DNA of 64,000 nt, from positions 185,979,947-186,043,946 of the forward strand of contig NC_135783.1 in assembly GCF_051106095.1 (NCBI RefSeq). The letters run 5' to 3'. Under the pieces are notes generated by a model that searched no databases, was not told where the DNA came from, and saw nothing but the letters and a program-made list of their open reading frames with translations. This stretch comes from Pogona vitticeps (Eukaryota > Chordata > Lepidosauria > Squamata > Agamidae). Below, piece after piece: positions 12,400-51,165 of the stretch (positions within the stretch are counted from its first letter, which is position 1; the number at the start of each line of letters is the position of its first letter). The position numbers were made by a program, and so were the translations under genes.

Positions 12400-12656
12400 C
12401 CGTCCGCACCCCTCGCGTGCCAGAACTCCTTCCGGGGCCTCTGTGGCGAAGGCGGGGGGGGGGAAGGAGGAGGAACCGTTAAGGCTTCATTCCGCTCGGC
12501 CGTGGCTTTATGCCCCGCGACCCCTCCACGCCTCCTCCTCCTCCTCCTCCCCCAAAAAGGGAGCGACCTGGAACGGTTTCATTCGCGGGTCTCCAGTCGG
12601 AGTCGTTTAATATTTAATCTCAGAGGAAAAGAAAGGGGGGGGCGGTCTGGATGATT

Positions 12657-12664
12657 CCGGAAGT
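12657..12664 (+). promoter_or_regulatory. ETS/GABP-type site
   Basis: CCGGAAGT within GATTCCGGAAGTGACG is a full ETS core, the class bound by GABP (NRF2) at many CpG-island promoters of mitochondrial genes. It is about 40 bases from the heat-shock element. Confidence 0.5.
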
Positions 12665-12702
12665 GACGAGAACCCTCGCTCGACCTTTGGTGAGCATGGG
12701 CA

Positions 12703-12720
12703 TTCGAGAAAATTCTGGAA
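12703..12720. promoter_or_regulatory. Heat-shock element, four alternating units
   Basis: TTCGAGAAAATTCTGGAA contains TTC (12,703-12,705), GAA (12,708-12,710), TTC (12,713-12,715) and GAA (12,718-12,720), each two bases apart, with no mismatch. Three such units already make a good HSF1 trimer site. It sits between the first exons of HSPE1 and HSPD1, so it can drive heat induction in both directions. Confidence 0.85.
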
Positions 12721-12866
12721 GCGAGGGGCCCCGGAACCTGCATCCGCCATAAGTAGGCGGCACCTTTTGCGGAGAAGAGGTCCGCTCCGCGCGGCGTTTG
12801 CGAAAGGACCCTGCCGGAAGCTCCGCCCCTTCCCTCGTGTCCTCTCGACGGGGAGACTCGCGGCGG

Positions 12867-12874
12867 TGACGTCA
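12867..12874. promoter_or_regulatory. CRE/ATF palindrome
   Basis: TGACGTCA is a perfect CRE, about 120 bases before the HSPD1 first exon. CREB/ATF proteins bind this site; a role in the mitochondrial stress response would be inference. Confidence 0.55.
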
Positions 12875-12989
12875 TGGGACGTGTGGCTTCAAGGCACTTG
12901 CCGTTAAGCTCGTTCCGGGGCCCCCTCCTGGCCCCGCCCTCTCACGTGGGGTCGGGAGGAGGGGCCGAGCGCGAGAGGCCAGAGCGCCG

Positions 12990-13070
12990 CGCGTGGGGTT
13001 TCGGAGCTGCCTTGGTTCGTCTTGCACGGCGTGGAACGGAGAGCCGCCTCTTTTGCACCCAACGCCCCAA
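12990..13070 (+). other. HSPD1: HSPD1 non-coding exon 1 (start approximate)
   Basis: A perfect donor, CCAA/GTAAGTGAGG, ends this exon at 13,070. HSPD1 is known to have an untranslated first exon in mammals, and the acceptor before the ATG at 15,653 needs an upstream partner. The 5' end is a guess from promoter layout. Confidence 0.6.
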
Positions 13071-14504
13071 GTAAGTGAGGGTGGGTGGGTGCGGGGAGAG
13101 GGCGAGCCCCCCCACCTGCAAAAGCACCAGAGGAAGGAAGGGGGGAGGAGGAGAAAGAGGGGTGGCGGTGGGTTTTCTTTTCGGGTTTGGCTCTTGGTTG
13201 TTCGCCCCTCTTGGAGGAGAGGCGGAGGCTCCCCTGGCCAGGAGGACCAAAGGCACCGCCTTCAATGGGGTTCCGGCCTAAGGATTCCGCTTCTTGGCGG
13301 GATTTGATGGAAAAAGGGCCTGAAAGGGGGGGGGGAAATCGGTTGCAAACTAACTTCTCGTGCTTTACACTCGCGCACATGGAGGCCCTCAGCCTATCTG
13401 GTAATACAGTACTCATTTTTGCAAGGCGTACAAAGCTGAACTTTTTAAGATGGCTGGCGATTGAGTTCCTCCTGACTTTGGGGGGGGGAGACTTGCATGC
13501 AAGGTGGGGGGGTTGCTGAGGGAGGGACGTGCTCGCCGGGGGGGGGAATACAGCGCCGCCGCCTCCCCTCGTCTTAGCATCATCAGGGCAGGATGACCTT
13601 TGGTGTTGAGGCAGGAGGCTGGCCCAGCTCGGGTCCGGCTGCGGTGGGCCTGTGAGACGAGAGGGTATGATGATGGTGAGAGGGAAGGTGCCGCAAAGGT
13701 AGGGGTCGCCAAAGTAGTTTAGCGGCGGGGCACGTGTGGCGGCGTTTCTGGTAGCAAAAGACTGCAGGTCCCAGCGTCCCCCCCCCCGTGTGCTAACCCA
13801 AGGAGTTGCCGTTCCGTAGCCTGTCTTCCCACGTTTCTCGGCCCTGCTTTGGACGCACACGTGTAGAGGTCCGCATTTTTCTGTCCCATTTCCGCTGCTT
13901 CGAGTCCACTCGGAGGGGAGTCTGGCTGTTTTTTAAGCCAGACTGCCTTGTCTCACCACCGCCGCCACCCTTGTTTTAAATCCAGGGCTGAACCCCCCCC
14001 CCTCGTCCCCCCACTTCCCGCGGTTCTTCCTGCTGCCCGGAGAGGAGGGGAGGAGGCCGATGGGTCGAAGGCTCCTCGGTGGGCGGGAATTCTTCCCCCT
14101 TGCAACGCTCCCGTCGGCCGCTGGGGGGCGTCGGGGCTCTTTTATTTGACCTTGTGTTCCGACCGTGGAGGCCCCCCAAGGATACGCTTGGCTTGTTCAT
14201 TGAAAAGGCTTCGTCTTCCCCTCCACTCTTCTTTTTTTCTTCTTGTAAGATTAATGCAACCTTTGCACCCTCCCCTCAAACGCCACCGCCATTCTTGCAC
14301 CACTTTCCCACCTGGTGTCTGACCAGCCTCCTTGGTTTCGTGCCCTTTGGGTTGGTCCTCCTCAGTGAGCTTGAATTGCAGGGCTTTTTTGCTCCAAAGT
14401 CACTACAAGGCGGGCCTGGGAGGGAGAGAGCAGTCCTATCATTTTGTACCTCTGAATGATCAGAGTTAGTGCTGGTGCTATGAATGTTTATGATAACAGG
14501 ACAG

Positions 14505-14731
14505 TGTGCTCTCAAGTCAGTTCTGAGTCATTACAAGCCTTTTTGGGGTTTACCCCATAGTGAGGACTCAGAAGTGGTTTCCCATTGGCTTTTGCAGGGG
14601 GCAACCCAGGATTGTGCAGCTTGTGCCCAAGGCCACACAGGCTAGCTCTTGTAGAAAGCGTCCTGGGGGATCAAACTCCCAACCTCTGGCTCTGCAGCCA
14701 GATACCTAAGCCTTTGAGTTATCTAACCAGG
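14505..14731 (-). repeat. tRNA-derived SINE
   Basis: Read on the minus strand it begins with a tRNA-like head (CTGGCTGCAGAGCCAGAGG, then GTTGGGAGTTTGATCCCCC as box B) followed by a body with CCTGTGTGGCCTTGGGCACA. The piece at 47,165-47,340 has the same body (GGATTGTGCAG, AAGGCCACACAGGCT). It lies in HSPD1 intron 1. Confidence 0.65.
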
Positions 14732-14979
14732 CTATTTTGTAATACTTGGAGATAAAGCAATTTTGTAATACAGTACTTGGAGATAAATCAATATAAGCAC
14801 TTTCAAAAATCTAATATTACTCTTGCTTTCTAATCAGAAAATATTTAAGGTAGTTTACAGTAACAACTATTAAAGATAAAGACTTTATTAAAATACATTG
14901 CAGAAACAAGTCAATTGAACTTTGAAATATGAGGTCAGTCCCCAGCTGATTAGCTCTCTTTCACCAGAACATCTTGCAT

Positions 14980-15120
14980 GCATATATATATATACAGTAT
15001 GTATATGTGTGTGTGTGTGTGTACATATATATGTATGTGTATATATGTGTATGTGTGTGTATATATGTGTATGTATATGTATATGTATGTATATGTGTAT
15101 GTGTATATGTATATATATGC
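14980..15120. repeat. TA/TG microsatellite
   Basis: About 140 bases of mixed TATATG, TGTGTG and TATGTA steps in HSPD1 intron 1. Open frames across it (repeating Y/I/C/V) are artefacts of the repeat. Confidence 0.9.
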
Positions 15121-15566
15121 CTGACAACAGAAAAGAGTCAACCTACTAGCCTTTGACAGAAAATTCCAGAATCTGTAGAAACATGTTGTTAATTTATTTC
15201 TGGCAAGTAGTGCCGGTTCTTTCTCCAGATCAAGTATGTACACAACTAAATGTTGTTAGCACCAGAATGATGTTTGTATGTTTCTGGTTGGAAGCAATCT
15301 TCCAGGAGTACTTGGAGAAGTATGTTTGTGGGCTAGAATTTTAATTTCCATCGTTTAAAGTGGTCTGTCAATAAGTTACCAGTAAATTTTTTTCCATATT
15401 TCTATACAGTGGTGGTGGAGGAGGCTTTCAGTCATTGTTCCTCTCACGTTGATGACATTGCCTGCTTTGTGTTCCAGAATACAATATTTTGATATCTTTA
15501 GTTTCAGATCTTTTGCATGAATCAAAGAAAATTGTATTGTGGAAGGCGTAGAACTTGCAGTTCTAA

Positions 15567-28510
<12,944 letters not shown>

Positions 28511-28965
28511 TCCTGGCTATCATGGATGTACATCATAAACTACAATGAGTGGCTTGATAGCTTAAATACGAACTTCAGGTCAGCATGAGACAGGATGGAT
28601 GGTGACTGCAGAAGGGCAGTGTTTGAAAAGAATCACTGTACTACTAGTTACTGGATTTCAGTTGACACATGCATAGTCATTTACAGTCATTGTCCATGCC
28701 TACAGATAATTTATTTTGTACTTTTGAATAAAGACATTTGTACATTCCTGATACTGGGTGCAAGATCCATGTACCAATGCTGTGCTCTAATCTCAAACCA
28801 TTGGAAGCACTTGCAGTTCTGTAAAATCAGACTTTATTGGTGCTTGCTATCGCTAGGAAATGCAGAAGCCATTGTGTGTGAGACTGAATAAAAATTGTGT
28901 ACAAAGTAGAGAAATATACAATTATGTGACAACTTTCTGTAATAAAAGATTGCTCAAAAGTTATA
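28511..28965 (+). terminator. HSPD1: HSPD1 3' UTR with polyadenylation signals
   Basis: AATAAA occurs at 28,727-28,732, 28,887-28,892 and 28,941-28,946 after the stop codon. The last would give a 3' UTR of about 450 bases. COQ10B ends toward this gene from the other side. Confidence 0.65.
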
Positions 28966-29250
28966 AAATGTAGTAACTTATTCACACTAGATAATTTCAT
29001 TTTGTAGCAGGCACCGAGGTGCCAGTTTGCTAGAAAACTCTTCAGAGCGCAGTGACAGTCTTAATGAAACACTTATTTTAAATCATTTCTAAAGTTTAGC
29101 AAGATATGACCTCTTGAAACCAATTTTGCTTGAAAAAGTTAAGACAAATTCAGATTATGCTGCCTCTATAATTGACCATCAGATATTAGTTCTGACATTA
29201 AAATTATTGCTTGATTACAAAAAAAAGGTTATTGCCATACAGAAAGGACA

Positions 29251-29256
29251 TTTATT
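29251..29256 (-). terminator. COQ10B: COQ10B polyadenylation signal (likely)
   Basis: TTTATT is AATAAA on the minus strand, about 900 bases after the COQ10B stop. This would leave under 300 bases between the ends of COQ10B and HSPD1. Confidence 0.4.
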
Positions 29257-30156
29257 CATGGCTACAATGATAGTGAAATTTTGAATCCAATGGGGGAGAT
29301 GCAGGGGACAATAGCGCTCCAGTATTTTTGCAGCTTTGGAGATGGCTGGAAGAGTAAGCTCTGGAGCTAGAAATAGTGGGCTTCTTACCTGAGCTTTTTC
29401 AGGGCCTTGCAGCATAAATCCAAACAAATGGAAGAGCAGCAGAACAGAACAGTTCTTATGAAAGCTATTCAAATCCTTTCCTCTACCATAAGTTATTTTA
29501 AGCATTGTCCAGATGTCACTAGGAGATATATATTGGGTTACTGTAGTGTGGTTTCTTGGTTTAAATTCATGATTATAAACATAGATCTCCTTTGATGTTT
29601 AACGGATTGCTAGATTCTTGCAACAATCCACTGCAATATTTGGTAAAATCATTTTGTTATCGTGTGCTTTATCTAGATTGATTCAGCTTACACAGCAAAG
29701 TTGCATATTTTTAGCTGTGCTACCATATAGCAAGCATACACTGCAAAACAAGCTTTGTTCTCAGAGCCATCTTCTCTACGTTTTAAAGTATCAACAGCAA
29801 AAATAACTTAAAATATATCTTTAAAAGAATAACTTAAAAGGTTCTAATAATTATTACACACTGCAAAAATAAGGCCACAGAACGGAGTGCTGAGCTTCAC
29901 ACAAGCTGGTAAGAGGAAGAAGGCAATCCTGGTGTAGGTTATAGCTGCCACTCAAGTTGACATAATCAGCACCTTATAAATTGCACTTGATTGATGCTCC
30001 TATATTATATACATCAGTATTTTACATGCATATTTTGTACAGTAGTATACATAATAGGCACACACACCCCAGGTAGTTGGAAGCCCACATAAGAGGTATC
30101 TCATGTGTAAACATAGTATCCAAATAGTTCAAGGAAGTTGCTGTTTTCACTCCCCT

Positions 30157-44929
<14,773 letters not shown>

Positions 44930-45271
44930 CTTCGACCCTCTGCCGCCCCTCAAGTCTCCCTCACGGCCCCCATCGCACCCACCCTTCCTCGCCCTCGCTC
45001 TAGTCTACAGACTCCTCGAAAGCTTGCCTCACGCCTTGCCCCGCCTCCCCCCGCCGATCTCGGCCAATCCTCAGGGAGAAGCGCCGAGAGCCCAGCCCGT
45101 CAGGGGAAAGCTCGGTCCAGACGTCAGCGCTCGCGGCCCGCCCCCTTCGGACACACCCCTTTCCTCGCTTCTCTCCCGCCCCTCCTCGGCACGTGATTTC
45201 CCCGAGCTCGCGCAGGCGACGTTATTTCTTACTCTCAGGGGCGCGCGCAGTCACAAGACGTGGGCAAGGGG

Positions 45272-45320
45272 TTATATAAGGGCTTGGAGCGCGTGGAAGC
45301 TAAAATTGGCGCCTGATTGG
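45272..45320 (-). promoter_or_regulatory. CCAAT and TATA boxes facing COQ10B
   Basis: On the minus strand GGCCAATCAGG is followed about 40 bases later by CTTATATAACC. A start about 25-30 bases further on (near 45,245) would give COQ10B a 5' UTR of about 310 bases. A TATA core is unusual in a CpG-island promoter of this type; actual use is inference. Confidence 0.45.
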
Positions 45321-45339
45321 CCGGATGGAATGTCGCTCA

Positions 45340-46800
45340 TTTTTGTTGCCTCTGAAGCACAGGTTGAAAAACTTGTAATCCTGGTGGGACCTGTCAAGAA
45401 TGTCAATGTCATTTTCTTTGCTTCCCCGTCCTTCAAATGCGAATTATGAAGAAACAGGCTTTGCCTCTCACGGCCCTAGCCAGTCTTTAGCTGTTATAAC
45501 GCTGCCCTTTGGCTCTGGCTCCGTTTTTCCAATGCTCAGGGTTGACCTTTTGCCAACTGAGGCTGAGTGACCAAAAGGTGCCCGGAAAGCTATTTGGACC
45601 CAGTAAGAAATCATGTCCCCAAAGCACCTCTCCCCGTCTCTGGCAGGGAAACCACGCCGTCAGATATATTGGGACACCTGGCCACCTGTTCCCTGGCACA
45701 CTAGGTCTCACTCTGGCAACGGCAGTGCCAGTCCTGCTGGTGTGGTAATCTGAAAGCAACTTCTGTTTCTCAAGTCTGCTTTGCCTTCCTGTGTTGCACA
45801 CTTTACACAAATTCCAATTGCAGCTAACCCAAGTTATCCAATAACTGTACATTTGCTGCGCTGGGTTTCCCTTCAAATGTGGTATATGAGACAGGCATGT
45901 TTGTCACATTTTAGAGTGCAAAGAAATCCTCAAAGTATATGTAGAAAGATGCACAAAGTAAAAAAAAACATATGAAAAATGTACTATAAATTATAACAAC
46001 AGAAAGCTTATTCTTAAAATTATAAGCTTTCCCTTAATTTGTAGCTTTATAGAAAGGCAGATCACTGAAAGCAGTTTTGCAAGGACAGTAAAGAGCATAT
46101 GGTTATAGCAGATCCTCTCTTAGCAGCAGAAGCTATGAAAGAAAAGTCAAGAAGAACCACTGTGCCCATGAATCTGGCTTTCTGTGTAACAGTCTGCCAA
46201 GTCTGTGCAACAATTATGTGAAAACTATTGAACTGACACTCCATGTGTGTGTGTGGTTTTTTTGTGTGTGTTTTTTTTAAGGAAGCATTACAGGGATTAA
46301 AGGGTTATACCAGGAGATTAATATAACAACAGCCTGTTTTCAATTACATAACCTAGGAAACAAATGGAACCAAAATTGTGAATGAAAACTGTTGAAGTTC
46401 CATAGCTTGAAATAGAATTATTTAGACATTATGGCAAAATGGAAACAGCACTTGCACTATTCCAATAACATTGCATCTACTTTTTCAATTTTCTTGGTGA
46501 AATCCTAGTTCCTGAGGACCCCTGAATAATTCAGGATTACTACAAGCCTCCATCCTAAATAAAATAAATAGCAGTTACCCTTGCTGAAGAACAGCTCTGT
46601 CACATCCACTTACTAACATTAAGGAACGTTTCTACTTAAGCAGAGGTTATCTTTGAGATATCTGTTCTATGTTTAGCATGAGTGACTAAACTAGGCACTG
46701 AATTAACTGGATTCTTATTTCACAAACTAAAACACTTACGTAAGTGTAGCTGCCCATTCATATATAATTCTTTCATGAGGAATATTAGGACATATTTGCA
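45340..46800. other. No gene recognised
   Basis: Apparently unique DNA upstream of COQ10B. No exon, repeat or RNA gene is recognisable. The first exon of SF3B1, the divergent neighbour in human, was looked for and not seen. Confidence 0.4.
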
Positions 46801-46804
46801 TATA

Positions 46805-46854
46805 TACTGTATAAACAAGCCCAGAGTGGTTGGCCAGACCAGATGGGTGGGATA

Positions 46855-46913
<59 letters not shown>

Positions 46914-46916
46914 ATA
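46805..46916 (+). repeat. LINE tail with AAAT microsatellite
   Basis: GGTTGGCCAGACCAGATGGG then TGGGATATAAATAAATAAAT is a short L2-like 3' end followed by about 14 AAAT units. Confidence 0.75.
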
Positions 46917-47164
46917 TTTTTTGGGAATTTCAGTCTATTTGTTATGCTTAGCATTATTCTTTAATTACTATTCAGAAAAACATTTACAATACATATATTT
47001 GTTGCAAAAATAATATATGTGTATATATGTATATGTACATATAAAAATAGTTGTTTTCAAACTAGATTACTGTTAAGTCCCTTTGCTCTAAAACTGTCTT
47101 CTCACAATTCTATGTTGCTAAACTAACTTTTAAATGGACTAAATGTCACAAAATTTATAAAAAC

Positions 47165-47340
47165 ATGTTGATACATAACATAACATTGTACACCATCAAG
47201 TCAATTATGCTTTATATGGTGACCCTTTCCAGGGTTTTCTAGGCCCCCCTTCTTCTGGGGGGCATCCTGGGATTGTGCAGATTTCCTAAGGCCACACAGG
47301 CTGACTCTTCTGGGATGCACAATGTGGAAATGAACTGCTA
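47165..47340 (-). repeat. SINE fragment, same family as 14,505-14,731
   Basis: Contains GTACACCATCAAGTCAATTA, TGGTGACCC, GGATTGTGCAG and AAGGCCACACAGGCTGACTC in the same order as the other copy. The tRNA-like head is missing. Confidence 0.6.
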
Positions 47341-47344
47341 GACT

Positions 47345-49860
47345 TCTATTTTTAAAATTCACTTTGACTTTGGGTCAAGTTAATCATTATCGTTTTCCAT
47401 AGAAAATGTACAGTTCTCAGATTTTTGTTTTTAAAAAATTCCAGATATAAAATTATTATTGGGGAGTAAAGTGCAAAAAAAGAGTTATCCTAAATAGTTA
47501 TTTAAAATAACTAAACAGTTATTTCAGAAACAGTTATTTAGGCTGTGATTTGATACTACATGTAAGGTCTACTGAAGGCAATAAGGCTTAGTTTTCAATA
47601 GAAGCATCATTATTGTATGTTCTCAGAGCATATGCATGAACTCATACATGTTGGGGAGAAAAGCATATGTCACACCCCTTCCAATTACAGTTAAACCATA
47701 TCATGTTCTTTCTAGAAGTGGAGATAGTTGAAACTGATCTCCAAGTATATGCCCGTTTTCATTTCCCACAATCTCCTCTAGTGGAAATTCAGATTCCATT
47801 GGATTGTTGGCATAAGGGCAGCATCCGAATCCAATGTTCAAACATAAGGGCAGTATCACAAGTCCAGCTTCTTAGAATATTACTGATGTGCTATGTGTGG
47901 AGGCAAAGGATGGCAAAGACGAGAACTGCAATTTATCAGCTTGGGTGTAACAACAGTGTCCCTTCTGCCATTGTCTTTGCTACACACAGAGTCAGGGAAT
48001 CCTGCTGAATGAGGTAGCCTGTACTGCAAAGGTAAGACCAGCCCTGAAAACCAGAGCCCATCTCTCCATGGAAAATTTAAAAAATCAGTGTAATACACAC
48101 TAAAATGTTTCAAAAGTTAAAAATCAGTATAATACACACTAAAAGTAATGCAATCTGCTGTGAGGAAAGGACAAGAAACATATAAAAGACAACTGCAAAG
48201 AGTCACTAAGACCTCTTTTATCACAAGAATCACCTTCACTGACACAACTTTAAAAATATATCCTTATGGCCTTCCATAGCATTCTTGCTATTAGCAACAG
48301 CATAAAATCCACTACTGAACAAATAAATAATTTCTTTGGAGGGCTGGAACTGTTTGCAGCAAATCTTATTTCTGTGCATATAGGCTCTGATCCTTAGGAA
48401 CTTTTCAAGGAGACTGTGATGCAATCTGTTCTTTAACTTGTGCTTTACCAGATTCATTTGTGAAATTGTACACTTCATGGCTGCGGGGCTGAAAGGCAAG
48501 GTGAGAAGTCCAAGGGCAAATAATCCTGGCTCAACAAAATCGTTATTGCCTACTTACGTTTTACAACTTCTACCCAGAATTGTTCTGTCTGGGTGTCTTA
48601 GGTCTTTGTCCAACAAACTGTATCCAGATTTTTCCAGGGTTGTTGCAGTTTTACCCTTAAAAAATTACAGGGTTGAAAATGGAGGTACAGTATCTGAGGA
48701 CTTGGAATAACTGAAGGATAAAGAGCACTGAGTGATTCAAGATAATGTACGTACATTTGGGGGCAGTCAAAGCTTTATTTGGTTCACAAGGGTAAACACC
48801 AAAACACAATCACAACACTTCATTTGAATAACCTCAATAATCTGGGAAGAATGTTTGACCTCTGATAACTCAGAGAGAAACCCTTGCCCAAAATTAACCT
48901 CTGAGAGAGTCAGATAATTTTGCATGCTTTGTAGGTCATAGTTCATTATGGATGATCATATGAGAAAGGTAGGTCTCATGATTCTCTGCAACAGAGTCTG
49001 GTAGAATAAATTTAACTGGATTAACAGCTTCCAAGGGAAATAACTTACTGATCTCATTAGCCTCCTGGACAAGTGGCTGCATAAAAAGAAAATAAAGTAT
49101 GTTTACAAGCTTACAGTACATTTGATAGAGATGCTCAACACTGTAGTCTTTTTCACAGTCCTTTACAGACTGGAAATGCAATCTCAAAGGATCATACTCT
49201 CTAAATTTTCTATTTATGCAAGGGCTAATGGACAGTCACCATGTATTAGCAAACTGCAGCATTTTCAGTGTACTGTATATTCTTCACCATCAATTCCAGC
49301 AGTAACTTAGAGTATTGTTTCTGGGGAAATGTAACTTGAGAAACAGATTTCACAAATAGATTTGTGAAACCATATACTCTAAGTTCAGTGGAAGCACATC
49401 AATGGCTCTTAATAACATTGGTAGAGATAATGACATATTTAGTTAAAAAAGACTCCACGAGGCCTAAATTCATAAAATAGTTAATTTATAGTAGTTAAAT
49501 TTTATAACCCCAGGCCAGCAGTCAGGGGCAAGCAGTGGGTCCTTGTTTGGGCAACCCCGTGCCTGTCTAAGGCCCCCAAAACCTCCAAGGGCTATCTTTA
49601 TCATATCCGGGCAGTCTCAGCAGCCAAACTGCAATCCCCACCTTTCTAGTTCTAAATGAGCATCTTTGTTTCTTTCAAGGTTACCAGCAAGTCTAGTTAG
49701 ACACGGGTGGACAAGTGAGTCTCCTAGGCCAGGCTCTGCCCCACCCAAAGCCTGTCCGGGTGTCGCCCCACCTCCCCATCCCCGGCTTCAGATTGCAGAG
49801 CTGATCTGTTTCCGACAGCCCTGCGGCCCCATGGATTAACCGCTGTTACTAGCACCGAAA
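47345..49860. other. No gene recognised
   Basis: Mostly AT-rich single-copy-looking DNA. The last part (49,500-49,860) is richer in GC (CCAGGCCAGCAGTCAGGGGC, CCTGTCCGGGTGTCGCCCC) and may be part of an unrecognised repeat that continues into the tandem array. Confidence 0.35.
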
Positions 49861-49869
49861 CTGTTCATC

Positions 49870-50270
49870 TGATGGTGCTGTTGGAAGTTGCAACTTCAGT
49901 TGCCTCCTGGGGGCAAAAACCTTTGCAGGCAAATTTGATGTTGCTGAAGAAGACCAGAGTGTGCTCTGCCACCTTTTGCCTCAGTGCCCCGATGGGGCCC
50001 AAAAGCCTGCTTTTCGGCTGCCAACTACTTCAGTGCCCGATGGAGCAACACATGCCACTTTGCTGCTGCCAACTACCTCAGTGCCCGATGCGGCCAAAAA
50101 AGCCTGCTTTTCTGCTGTCTTTTCCCTCTGTGCCCGTTGGGGCCAAAGGAACCTGTTTTCCTGCTGCAAACTTCCTCAGTGCCCAATGGAGTCAAAAAGC
50201 CTGCTGCGCTGCCAAATACCTCCTTGCCTCCAGTCCTCCTGAAGGCAAACTCTACTTCACTGCCAAATGC
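49870..50270. repeat. Imperfect tandem repeat, unit about 60 bases
   Basis: The unit CAGTGCCCGATGGGGCCCAA, AAGCCTGCTTTTCGGCTGCC, AACTACTT recurs about five times with changes (starts near 49,981, 50,031, 50,081, 50,128 and 50,178). Three overlapping plus frames stay open for 90-137 codons and one long minus frame crosses it, which is expected when a stop-free unit repeats. No function is proposed. Confidence 0.7.
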
Positions 50271-50689
50271 AATGTGCTGAGCTGAAGACAAACTGAAGGC
50301 CTCATGCATGCCTTTGCCAAAGGAACTTCTCATTCTGCTGGGGCCAAATATAACTCCCTCAATGCCATGGGCTTCTGTGCCGTCTGGTAAACTCTCTTGG
50401 GGGGGGACCCAATTTGTGAGTGAATAACTTGGAGTTCCAATATCCAATCTTCACCTAAGTTGGCAGGTGTGTTGGGGAAAGACAAAGGAAGCTGCGTTGT
50501 AATTCTGGATTCTCTCAGTACCTGGAGGGATCTTTCCTGTGGGGGTCCTATTTGTGATTATATAACTTGGGGAGTCAGTGATCCAATGTTCACCAGACTT
50601 AAAGAAGTTGTAGAAATGTGTCTGAGGAAGCTTACCTGCAAATTTGGTGTCTCTAGATAATCTGGGGCTAGTGTTATAGCTGTTTAAAG

Positions 50690-50822
50690 TGCAGACAAAT
50701 CGACAGATCAGTCCGTTGATTCGTCAAAGAATATTCGTATATTCGTATTTGTTGATCTGTTAAACCTTGACGAATAACGGATCAAAACAAATCATAATTT
50801 TTTTGATTTGTCCCCATCTCTA
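50690..50822. mobile_element. AT-rich transposon end (hAT-like)
   Basis: The segment is built of CGTATATTCGTATTTGTT and GACGAATAACGGATC units and ends TTTGATTTGTCCCCATCTCT, close to the hAT-type end (CCCCCATCTCTA) of the element at 30,394-30,712. The partner end was not found. It abuts the RTE-like LINE copy exactly. Confidence 0.45.
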
Positions 50823-51165
50823 ATCGTAATATTAGGAAGGCTAGAGCGTCTAATGAGAATCAGATCGAGCTGATGCCAATGCTTCTGTCTTGGATGTCTC
50901 CAAGAGACTGTGTTGAAGCTTCATATTAAAGAACGTGTTGCTGACACAAAGATCATAATAACAGCAAAACTCCAGCAAGCGTTGGCCATTTTAATTCATC
51001 TTCCCAATGCCAAAATGGCCTAGACAAGTGGGCCAAGAATTGTGATCAGCACCAACTCTAGCATTAAAATCTCTGAGAATGAACAACGGCTCTTTCTCAG
51101 GGATTTTCTTGATAGTAGCTGCCAGATCATCATAGAATTTGTCTTTGACTTCTGCTATAGTTGGT

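Larger units (their letters stand above)
11430..14200. promoter_or_regulatory. CpG island over the HSPE1/HSPD1 bidirectional promoter
   Basis: About 2.8 kb of GC-rich, CpG-rich DNA covers exon 1 of both genes and extends to each side. Long open frames in several directions across it are a by-product of high GC and have no support as genes. The core between the two first exons is roughly 12,320-13,000. Confidence 0.85.

Noticed and set aside
12904-13860. Minus-strand open frame of 318 codons across HSPD1 exon 1 and intron 1
   Set aside because: It is in the CpG island, opposite the HSPD1 first exon and its donor site, with biased composition and no recognisable domain.
14888-15243. Open frames rich in Tyr/Ile/His or Cys/Val
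   Set aside because: They are translations of a TA/TG microsatellite.
49870-50270. CRISPR-like array
   Set aside because: The units are imperfect tandem repeats with no spacers, in a vertebrate genome.
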